A DNA stretch of 64,000 bases, from contig NC_020911.1 of assembly GCF_000155675.2 (NCBI RefSeq), forward strand, positions 3,400,501 to 3,464,500. Reading direction: 5' to 3'. A program made the position numbers and the translations under genes. Each line of letters opens with the position of its first letter. The first letter of the stretch is position 1. Source of the stretch: Octadecabacter antarcticus 307 (GTDB lineage: Bacteria; Pseudomonadota; Alphaproteobacteria; Rhodobacterales; Rhodobacteraceae). Shown here in pieces: positions 53,145 through 60,154 of this stretch. The notes under the pieces were generated by a model. That model was not told the origin of the DNA. It did not search any database and saw nothing but the letters and a program-made list of their open reading frames with translations.

Positions 53145-54100
53145 AGGTCATGCGCTCATTGTAAGTCAGCATCACGGCCTTCGCTTCGCGAACTGCACCG
53201 ATGTAGGCTGCATCTTTTCTGATTTTACGCGACCCAATCTTACTGTCGGGCCTAGCGATAAGCACCCGAGACAGGAACCCCTGGTCCTTCATCATCGGGT
53301 CACCGACGACATCCTGAGCCACACCTGGTTGTATCATCAGATGCAGCGACACCCGCTTGCCGTAAAGCACGACTGGTTCAGACGATGCCCGAGCTTTACT
53401 GAATAATGTACCATCCCAAAACTTTGAAAACCCCGTGGCTGTTTTGAGCGCATTTTCCCGCTTCATACTGTGGCCACCGAAGAACTGGCCACCCTCATCG
53501 GCAATAACCGCGACAGACGGCGTTCCCGTCTCTAATCGTCGAAATACCCCTTCAATCGTCACGTCACTGATCAAGATGGTGGGAACAAGCGGTGGTTCAG
53601 GAGCCAAATCCACCTTTGGAGCTATGAACGCTCCTTCAATAACATCAGAGTCGTTGCTTCGTTTGCGTCTCTGACCTTTCTGAAACTTCAAAAGCTCAGC
53701 TTCAAACACGCGTTTACTCAGGCGGTGGTGACGTTCCCGCTCTTGATCGACCTCCTTGATTGCGGCCGTTGCCAGCCCATCACAGGCTGATTTGCGTTCT
53801 CCAGATTGCGCGACGGTGATTAGAAACAAACTTATCGGCACAGCCCCATGAAGGGCTTCCGCGTCCGCGAGCCCCTGAGTAGCAGTACTTACCACCGCCA
53901 ATAGACTTTGCATCGCGATCGCATCCGGCGCTTGCGTCAAGGTAGAAATAGCCCTGACAGGTTCAGCCAAAGGACCAAGCGCCAGCCAAGGTATCGGTTG
54001 AGCTTGGGATAATTCCCCATAAAGCGGAGTTGGTTCTGATTCAGGGGTGGAGACACAGCTCTCCCCTTTGCTAGACTTTCTAGCCTCAAAGACTCTGCGC
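53145..54100 (-). pseudogene. DUF3987-domain protein, truncated by IS3
   Basis: Minus strand: PIPWLALGPLAEPVRAISTL, MQSLLAVVSTATQGLADAEA, ISLFLITVAQSGERKSACDG, VPTILISDVTIEGVFRRLET, SVAVIADEGGQFFGGHSMKR, TATGFSKFWDGTLFSKARAS, GFLSRVLIARPDSKIGSRKI and VREAKAVMLTYNERMT. DUF3987 proteins (YfjI-like) are found in phages and islands and are thought to have primase/helicase-like roles. The C-terminus is cut by the IS3 end near 53140. The frame stays open to 54294, but the part beyond about 54050 lies opposite a better-supported plus-strand reading, so the true start is uncertain. Confidence 0.72.
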
Positions 54101-54301
54101 AGTCCTACTGCCAGCAAGGTTGCAAAAAGCGCGGCCGGCTCAGCACTGACGCAGGTCCAGAGCAAAAGTGGAGCCAATGAAGTCACAAGCAGAAAAGCAG
54201 CTAGCGCTGCTTCAAAAACGCTTCGGAGTCCAAATGCATCAAAAGCGGCCAAGTCTGCTGCGGGATCTGCATTGACCCAGCGGCCAGGCCGCAAGAGCTA
54301 A
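54047..54301 (+). CDS. Repeat-containing Ser/Ala/Lys-rich peptide (GTG start), plus-strand reading
   Basis: 84 codons. It contains two 24-residue repeats: ASKTLRSPTASKVAKSAAGS-ALTQ and ASKTLRSPNASKAAKSAAGS-ALTQ. The peptides differ at 2 of 24 positions, but their DNA differs at about 26 of 72 bases, almost all synonymous, including two AGC against TCN serine switches. That pattern supports coding on the plus strand. The opposite frame (N-terminal extension of the DUF3987 gene) is less conserved, about 14 of 24. Function unknown. It may be a fragment of a longer disordered protein, since it begins inside the antisense of the DUF3987 gene. Confidence 0.4.
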   Translation: METQLSPLLDFLASKTLRSPTASKVAKSAAGSALTQVQSKSGANEVTSRKAASAASKTLRSPNASKAAKSAAGSALTQRPGRKS

Positions 54302-54520
54302 GTTGGCCCAAATAACAAAGCTGATTACGCCGAATAAATAGAACCACGAGAAGTAGCGCTTGGGTAGTATGGTAAGCTCCAGCCACGCTCGCCTTGCAAT
54401 CGTGACACTGTCGCACCAGCGCAGAAGAGGTGGTCGCGGGAATTCGGACCATTAGTTAATGGTGGATCAACTTGTGAAAGAGATAATCCAAAATGACGAA
54501 ACGAAAGAACCATTCGTCCC

Positions 54521-54560
54521 ACTGCTCGGCAGTTGTTTGCTTGCAAACGATGAGAGGGGG
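54521..54560 (-). repeat. Hairpin element (15 of 23)
   Basis: Minus strand CCCCTCTCATCGTTTGC, AA, GCAAACAA, CTGCCGAGCAGTGG. Stem GTTTGC/GCAAAC. Confidence 0.88.
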
Positions 54561-54643
54561 ATTTCAAGGCCAAGGTTGCGCTTGAAGCGATCCGCGAAGA
54601 AATGACAATGGCGGAGTTATCGAAAAAATACGGCGTGCATCTA

Positions 54644-54678
54644 TTACCGGCAGGTGTTTGCTTGCAAACACTGAGAGA
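54644..54678 (-). repeat. Hairpin element (16 of 23)
   Basis: Minus strand TCTCTCAGTGTTTGC, AA, GCAAACACC, TGCCGGTAA. Stem GTGTTTGC/GCAAACAC. Confidence 0.8.
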
Positions 54679-55042
54679 CTACGCAGATTGGGACTTGGAA
54701 GCGCGCCGCGATTAAGAATATCGCTGCGGGGTTTTCTAAACGAGGCGGTGATCCAGCGCAGGTCGATGACGCCGCGATAGACAAACTTCATTCCACGATT
54801 GGTCAGTTGGTGGTGGAGCGCGATTTTTTGAAACGCGCCTGGGATCGTTGAGCAAGGATCGCAGGCAGATGTGCATTGAAAGAAACCATCCGAAGGTCAG
54901 CGTGCGACGGCAATGCCAGATGCTGTCGCTGGCACGTTCAAATCTGTATTACGCTCCAAAAGGCGAGAGTGCTGAGAACCTGCGGTTCATGGAATTGATC
55001 GACAAGCAGTTCTTAGAAACGCCATGGTATGGATCTCGGCAA

Positions 55043-55083
55043 CCTCTCGGGACATTGCTGCGCAATACCCTGCCGGTCAATGA
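55043..55083 (+). repeat. Hairpin element (17 of 23)
   Basis: CCTCTCGGGACATTGC, TGC, GCAATACCC, TGCCGGTCAATG. Inserted between GSRQ and MARH. Confidence 0.87.
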
Positions 55084-55279
55084 ATGGCACGACACATGCA
55101 GCGTCATGGTCACACATGCGGTCGCCATCGCGTTCGCCGCCTGATGCGATTGGTTCCTATTTATCAGACGCCAAACACGAGCAAGAAACACCCCCAGCAT
55201 AAGATTTATCCTTACCTGCTCCGGGGGCTGACGATTGATCGGCCAAATCAGGTCTGGTGCGTTGATATTACCTACATCC

Positions 55280-55318
55280 CCCCTCTCATTGATTGCTTTG
55301 CAATCAACTGCCGGGCAG
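55280..55318 (+). repeat. Hairpin element (18 of 23), 39-bp in-frame insertion
   Basis: CCCTCTCATTGATTGC, TTT, GCAATCAA, CTGCCGGGCAGC. Stem TTGATTGC/GCAATCAA. Inserted after ITYIP with the frame kept. Confidence 0.9.
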
Positions 55319-55353
55319 CGAGGCGGCGCGGATTTCTGTATCTGGTCGCGATC

Positions 55354-55394
55354 CTTTGCCCGGCAGGCTTTTGCGTAGCAAACGCCGAGAGGAG
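55354..55394 (-). repeat. Hairpin element (19 of 23)
   Basis: Minus strand TCCTCTCGGCGTTTGC, TAC, GCAAAAGCC, TGCCGGGCAAAG. Stem GGCgTTTGC/GCAAAaGCC. Inserted between YLVAI and MDWF. Confidence 0.88.
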
Positions 55395-55443
55395 TGGACT
55401 GGTTCAGCCGTAAAGTTATCAGTTGGCGTTTGTCAAACAGCAT

Positions 55444-55483
55444 CCCTCTCACGGTTTGCTTTGCAAACCACTGCCGGGCAGTG
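55444..55483 (+). repeat. Hairpin element (20 of 23)
   Basis: CCCTCTCACGGTTTGC, TTT, GCAAACCA, CTGCCGGGCAGTG. A 40-bp insertion exactly between AT and GG of the family codons ATG-GAG. Confidence 0.92.
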
Positions 55484-55555
55484 GGAGGCTGACTTTTGCG
55501 TTGAAGCCCTGAAAGAGGCCATCGCAAAATATGGGAAACCAGCGATAATGAACAG

Positions 55556-55596
55556 CCCCTCTCGGGATCATGCTGCGCATAACCCTGCCGGGCAAC
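55556..55596 (+). repeat. Hairpin element (21 of 23)
   Basis: CCCCTCTCGGGATCATGC, TGC, GCATAACCC, TGCCGGGCAACG. Stem GGG..ATGC/GCAT..CCC. Inserted between MNS and DQGSQ. Confidence 0.88.
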
Positions 55597-55664
55597 GGAT
55601 CAGGGCAGTCAGTTCACTGGCTTTGAATGGATAAATGCACTGAAGGATGCGGACGTAAGGATAT

Positions 55665-55702
55665 CCCCTCTCACGCATGTAAACATGCGCTGCCGGGCAG
55701 TG
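55665..55702 (+). repeat. Hairpin element (22 of 23)
   Basis: CCCCTCTCACGCATGT, AA, ACATGCG, CTGCCGGGCAGTG. Stem GCATGT/ACATGC. Inserted within VRIS-MDGKG. Confidence 0.9.
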
Positions 55703-55726
55703 CATGGACGGTAAAGGTCGCTGGCC

Positions 55727-55766
55727 CCCCTCTCATGGTTTGCGAGCAAACCACTGCCGGGCAACG
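55727..55766 (+). repeat. Hairpin element (23 of 23), in-frame
   Basis: CCCCTCTCATGGTTTGC, GA, GCAAACCA, CTGCCGGGCAACG. Stem GGTTTGC/GCAAACC. Net gain of 13 codons (PPSHGLRANHCRAT in place of one Met) between GKGRW and DNRMIERLW. Confidence 0.9.
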
Positions 55767-56027
55767 GACAACCGGATGATCGAACGACTTTGGCGCTCCC
55801 TGAAATATGAATGCATCTATCTCAATGCATTTGAAACCGGTTCAGAAACACGCGCCTGGATTGAAAAATGGATTGCGTACTACAAAGCAGAACGGCCACA
55901 TTCCACGCACGGAATATTGACCCCAGATGAAGCCTATGACAGAAAAATGGAACCAATGAGATCAGCAGCCTAAATGAAACCCTGATCCACCTTAAGTTGG
56001 CCGCAAAATGGTCGAATTACTGGGACC

Positions 56028-57623
56028 ACCTCCCGTGACCGTATGCTCAAGGGCATCAACACGCTCGCTAATGCTGTCAAAGTCACCCTCGACCCCACAG
56101 GGCGCAATGTGATCATCGACAAGTTGTATGGCGCTCCTCGTATCACCAAAGACGGCGTCACCGTCGCCAAGGAAATTGAACTGTCTGATACGTTCGAAAA
56201 CATGGGCGCACAGATGGTCCGTGAGGTCGCATCACGCACAAATGATGAGGCTGGAGACGGCACAACAACCGCAACTGTTCTGGCGCAAGCAATTGTTGTC
56301 GAGGGCATGAAATCGGTTGCCGCCGGCATGAACCCGATGGATCTGAAGCGCGGAATCGACAAAGCCGTCGCAGCCGTCGTGGCTGAGGTTAAGGCGATGT
56401 CACGCCCCGTCGGCGATACTGACGAGATCGCGAAAGTTGGCACCATTTCTGCCAACGGCGAAGTGGCGATTGGTCAGCAAATCGCTGATGCGATGGCAAA
56501 GGTTGGCAACGAAGGCGTCATCACAGTCGAAGAGAACAAGGGCTTGGAAACCGAGACCGAAGTGGTCGAGGGCATGCAATTTGATCGCGGATTCCTCAGT
56601 CCGTATTTTGTGACTGATCCTGCCAAGATGACGGCGAACTTGGAGGATTGCGTCATCCTGCTTCATGAAAAGAAACTTACGTCGCTGGCCCCGATGGTGC
56701 CGCTGCTTGAGGCGGTAATGCAGTCGGGCAAGCAGCTGTTGGTGATTGCCTAAGACATCGACGGCGAAGCGCTTGCGTCGCTTGTCGTGAACAAACTACG
56801 TGGTGGACTGAAGGTCGCTGGCGTCAAAGCGCCGGGGTTCGGGGATCGTCGCAAGGCGATGCTGCAAGACCTTGCGATCTTGACCGGTGGGCAGGTGATT
56901 TCCGAAGAGCTGGGCATCAAGCTTGAGAACGTCACGATGGACATGCTTGGTGATGCCAAGAAAATCACGATCACCAAAGACACCACGACTGTCATCGACG
57001 GGGCGGGCGACAAGGCCTTGATCGCGGCACGGGTCAGCCAGATCCGAGCGCAGATTGAGGACACGACGTCCGACTATGACAAGGAAAAACTGCAGGAACG
57101 TCTGGCGAAACTTGCGGGCGGTATTGCAGTGATCAAAGTTGGCGGCGCGACTGAAATCGAAGTGAAAGAGCGCAAAGACCGTGTTGATGACGCACTGAAC
57201 GCTACACGCGCGGCTGTCCAAGAGGGCGTTGTTCCTCGCGGCGGCACCGCACTTTTGCATGCAGGCAAGGTTCTGAGCGGGATGAAGGGGGATAACGAGG
57301 ATCAATCTGCAGGGATCAAGATTATCCGCAAAGCCCTCCAAGCTCCCCTTCGCCAGATCGCACAGAACGCTGGTGTTGATGGATCGGTCGTTGTGGGCAA
57401 GATCGTTGAGAACGACAGTAAGACGTTCGGTTATGATGCCCAGTTGGACACATACGGCGACATGCTAAAAACCGGTGTGCTTGACCCAACCAAGGTCGTT
57501 CGCATCGCGCTCGAATATGCTGCTTCCGTTGCAGGACTGCTGATCACGACCGAAGCGATGGTTGGCGAAAAGCCTGCGAAATCTAGTGGTGGAGGTATGC
57601 CTGGCATGGGCGGTATGATGTAA
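56028..57623 (+). pseudogene. groEL: GroEL chaperonin paralogue, 5' end lost and one nonsense codon
   Basis: 60-kDa chaperonin sequence from [20 protein letters not shown] through [40 protein letters not shown] to LLVIA, then TAA at 56751-56753 where Glu is expected, followed in the same frame by [20 protein letters not shown] and on to the tail [12 protein letters not shown]. The first dozen codons are replaced by the IS3 end. The remaining 530 codons are otherwise clean, so the loss looks recent; it was probably a second groEL copy of the genome. No groES is visible upstream. Internal restart at ATG 56043 would give at most a fragment ending at the stop. Confidence 0.93.
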
Positions 57624-57636
57624 AAACCGTCCTAAG

Positions 57637-57671
57637 ATAAGGCCCTCAGACCAATGTCCGAGGGCCTTATT
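57637..57671 (+). terminator. Intrinsic terminator after groEL
   Basis: ATAAGGCCCTC pairs with GAGGGCCTTAT, followed by TTCTC. It lies 14 bases after the groEL stop. Confidence 0.85.
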
Positions 57672-57807
57672 TCTCAAACAGTTTGGAACTTCTTAGGGCC
57701 AATGGCTCGGATATTTTTCGCCTCGTCTACCAGCCATTATAAATTTGGCCAAAACGAGATCTCGATTAACAGCCCACCACCAATACAGCCCGCTTCTAAA
57801 TGCAGAG

Positions 57808-58023
57808 ATGCACAGCGGGCGCAAACATATGCGCGCAAATACCGAGACGGTAGCTGACAAAGCAGGAGAAATCGCCGCAGAGGTTGCGTTTGCTATTCTT
57901 GCGGTGATTGGTGTCGAACGAGATGGATACGTTGTCACGGAAGGGATTGCTGTGAAAGCATTGGCAGCAAAAAGCAGCGGATTAAATAGCAGTGAAACAC
58001 TGATGCGCATTTTAAACGGGTGA
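57808..58023 (+). CDS. Small hypothetical protein
   Basis: About 71 residues from ATG 57808 (a second ATG at 57829 is closer to the helical core). Contains NTETVADKAGEIAAEVAFAI, LAVIGVERDGYVVTEGIAVK and SGLNSSETLMRILNG. It looks like a helical small protein; no family recognised and no clear ribosome binding site. It could be a remnant. Confidence 0.35.
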   Translation: MHSGRKHMRANTETVADKAGEIAAEVAFAILAVIGVERDGYVVTEGIAVKALAAKSSGLNSSETLMRILNG

Positions 58024-58280
58024 GTGGTTAGAGCGGCAAAAGCGGTCTTTCGCTGCGGCGTGATCCAGGGCCTGCTAAGGCAGACAAAGTGCTTGCGCTG
58101 CATGCGCACCAATGGCCGCTTCATGGATTTTGGCTCATAATATCCCGGTCAAACCATCCTGCTTGAAACCATTGCATACCGATTCAATTCGGCGTGTATT
58201 AACACCGTTACTCAAATCTAGGAGAGTGAGATGTTAACTACCGTCGTGTTGCCGAGTGCCGTCTGGATGGAAATTTCTAC

Positions 58281-59258
58281 ATGAAGGGTTTTGATGCGCA
58301 GTACACCGATTTGCCAGACTATATCCTGAAATGCACCGCTATGATTTGGGAAGGTCGATCGATATCGGCGCTCAATTGGCACTACGGCGATGACCTGCTT
58401 GTGCGGACCCCTGCCGGTATCAGCCGTGGCAATGCCGCTGGTAAAGCCAACACGATGGCAACGCTGACTGAATTTCCAGACCGTCAATTGTTTGGCGAGG
58501 ATGTCATCTGGTGCGGCGATGAAGATGCGGGATTTTTATCATCGCACCGCATCGTTTCAACTGCGACACACACGGGTGGCGCGTTTGGCCCCACAACTGG
58601 ACGCAAGCTGACCTTTCGCACGATTGCCGATACATTTTGCCGTGATAATCGCGTTTGGGATGAATGGCTGATCCGTGACAATTCAGCGATTGCGGTTCAG
58701 TTGGGACAGACGGCCCAAGACGCCGCACGCGCATCCATCCTGCTGGGCGACAAAGCGATGCCGTTAACTCCGGAAACGGATATCGCTGGTCCCTATTTGA
58801 GCACAGGAAACGACAATGAATGGGGCGACAAACACGCCGACATTCTGCGTCGGATCATGGCAGCCGACTTTCCAGTCATTACTGAGCAATACGACCGCGC
58901 GTGCCACCTGTCTTTGCCAGGTAGCCAAGAAGTTCATGGTAGCGATGAAGCAGTTGGGTTTTGGTTGGGTTTGCGCAGTGCATTTCCGACTGCAGAGTTC
59001 AAGATTAACCACCAAATCGGGCGTACGGATTCAATGATGTCGCCGCGTAGTGCAATCCGGTGGTCCCTGACAGGTCGTCACGACGGTTGGGGGCGCTTTG
59101 GTCGGCCCACGGGTGCTCAGGTGCATGTTATGGGAGTTAGCCATGTTGAATTTGGCCCTTGGGGGCTTCGCCGCGAGGTAACTATTTTTGATGAAATCGC
59201 AATCTGGAAACAGATATTGCTGAACTCCAAACTGCTGAGTGAGAAGAGCCAAGAATGA
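58281..59258 (+). CDS. SnoaL-like (NTF2-fold) protein, two domains, possibly 5'-truncated
   Basis: 325 residues with two SnoaL/NTF2-like halves: ILKCTAMIWEGRSISALNWH, NTMATLTEFPDRQLFGEDVI, SSHRIVSTATHTGGAFGPTT; then ILRRIMAADFPVITEQYDRA and HVMGVSHVEFGPWGLRREVT. Such proteins act as small cyclases, isomerases or hydrolases. Sense continues upstream of ATG 58281 (VNYRRVAECRLDGNFY) to a TGA at about 58223, without an ATG or GTG. The true start may therefore be an unusual codon, or the gene may have lost its first codons. Its stop overlaps the RraA start by four bases. Confidence 0.75.
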   Translation: MKGFDAQYTDLPDYILKCTAMIWEGRSISALNWHYGDDLLVRTPAGISRGNAAGKANTMATLTEFPDRQLFGEDVIWCGDEDAGFLSSHRIVSTATHTGGAFGPTTGRKLTFRTIADTFCRDNRVWDEWLIRDNSAIAVQLGQTAQDAARASILLGDKAMPLTPETDIAGPYLSTGNDNEWGDKHADILRRIMAADFPVITEQYDRACHLSLPGSQEVHGSDEAVGFWLGLRSAFPTAEFKINHQIGRTDSMMSPRSAIRWSLTGRHDGWGRFGRPTGAQVHVMGVSHVEFGPWGLRREVTIFDEIAIWKQILLNSKLLSEKSQE

Positions 59259-59965
59259 CTGAACAAACGCTTCCAGAAGACCTGCTCGATATGCTGCGTT
59301 CCGTTGATACGCCGACAGTTTGCAATGCGATCGAAGTTGCCCAAGGCAAACGTGGATTTAACAGGTTTACCCGTGGCTCAATGCTGCATTCGAAACCGGG
59401 CGATCCAGCGGTTGTCGGGTTCGCCCGCACTGCGCGCATTTCTGGCCTCGCCCCACCGAGCGAACCCACCAACGTCATCCGCGCCCGCCGCATGGCCTAT
59501 TTCAGGTCAATGGCGGGCGGGATGGGCCCAACCGTCGCGGTGATCGAAGATGTGGATTATCCAAACTGCATTGCCGGATGGTGGGGCGAAGTTCATGTCG
59601 CCGTTCACAAAGGATTGGGCCTAAAAGGCGCGGTCACAAACGGGGTGATGCGGGACCTTGACGTGATCGACGATGGGTTTCCGATCCTTGCAGGGTCGAT
59701 CGGACCCAGTCATGGCTATGTCCATGTCGTTGACGTTGGCACGCAAGTGAACATTTTCGGGATGCGCTTGGATGAAGGTGAACTTATTCATGCCGACCGT
59801 CATGGGTCAATTGTGATCCCGCACGAGGTCATTTCAACGCTCAAATCTGCCATTGAGAAGGTAGTTGAAATCGAAGCCATCGTATTGGGCCCAGCCCGAG
59901 CACCCGGTTTCGACATTCATAAGCTTGAAGAAGTTTGGGCCGCCTTTGAAGCCGCACGAACATAA
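59255..59965 (+). CDS. RraA-family protein (4-hydroxy-4-methyl-2-oxoglutarate aldolase-like)
   Basis: 236 residues. RraA fold members include HMG/CHA aldolases that split 4-hydroxy-2-oxo acids. Seen: LLDMLRSVDTPTVCNAIEVA, SMAGGMGPTVAVIEDVDYP, WWGEVHVAVHKGLGLKGAVT with the G-E-x-x substrate loop, NGVMRDLDVIDDGFPI with the R-D pair typical of the aldolases, and ELIHADRHGSIVIPHEVIS. Coupled to the SnoaL-like gene by overlapping stop and start. Together they suggest breakdown of a carbonyl-containing acid taken up by the adjacent importer. Confidence 0.88.
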   Translation: MTEQTLPEDLLDMLRSVDTPTVCNAIEVAQGKRGFNRFTRGSMLHSKPGDPAVVGFARTARISGLAPPSEPTNVIRARRMAYFRSMAGGMGPTVAVIEDVDYPNCIAGWWGEVHVAVHKGLGLKGAVTNGVMRDLDVIDDGFPILAGSIGPSHGYVHVVDVGTQVNIFGMRLDEGELIHADRHGSIVIPHEVISTLKSAIEKVVEIEAIVLGPARAPGFDIHKLEEVWAAFEAART

Positions 59966-60154
59966 TGACATCACAAATGATACTCTGAATGCGCCCCATA
60001 TCATCTGGTCTATATGCGATGATTCGGGTCTGCGAGATACCGTGAAGGAGCAGAACTAGAAATTTCCAAAGACCACCAATGGCGATTGGCCAGACATTTT
60101 TACGGATTGCAAAGCGCCAAAAGCGGGGCCCGCCCTGTCACCCGCCAAAACAAT

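Larger units (their letters stand above)
54494..54851 (+). pseudogene. IS3 orfA (fourth IS3) with two hairpin elements
   Basis: Reads MTKRKNHS, hairpin copy, SDFKAKVALEAIREEMTMAE then LSKKYGVH, hairpin copy, PTQIGTWKRAAIKNIAAGFS, DDAAIDKLHSTIGQLVVERD, FLKRAWDR. With both copies removed, an intact frame of about 95 codons results. Confidence 0.88.
54848..55973 (+). pseudogene. IS3 orfB (fourth IS3) with seven hairpin elements
   Basis: In order: SVRRQCQMLSLARSNLYYAP, FLETPWYGSRQ | MARHMQRHGHTCGRHRVRRL, TSKKHPQHKIYPYLLRGLTI, VWCVDITYIP | RRRGFLYLVAI | MDWFSRKVISWRLSNS | MEADFCVEALKEAIAKYGKP-AIMNS | DQGSQFTGFEWINALKDADV-RIS | MDGKGRW | MDNRMIERLWRSLKYECIYL, ERPHSTHGILTPDEAYDRKM. Each bar marks a hairpin element. 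All three catalytic residues (DITYIP, DQGSQ, IERLW) are present. Removing the seven copies restores one uninterrupted orfB; I see no other lesion. Confidence 0.92.
54459..56000 (+). mobile_element. IS3-family element carrying nine hairpin elements
   Basis: GGTGGATCA near 54459 and TGATCCACC near 55985 are inverted at the two ends. It contains orfA and orfB with nine hairpin copies (15 to 23). It separates groEL codons from their start. Confidence 0.85.

Noticed and set aside
16363..55766. Integron attC sites as the identity of the hairpin family
   Set aside because: No RYYYAAC/GTTRRRY boxes, elements too short, no integron integrase or cassettes.
54494..55973. CRISPR array
   Set aside because: The repeats are irregularly spaced, in both orientations, vary internally, and interrupt a transposase gene; no cas genes.
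56751..56753. Stop codon recoding (selenocysteine or programmed readthrough) in groEL
   Set aside because: TAA at an ordinary Glu position, and the start codon is also lost to an IS; plain nonsense mutation fits.
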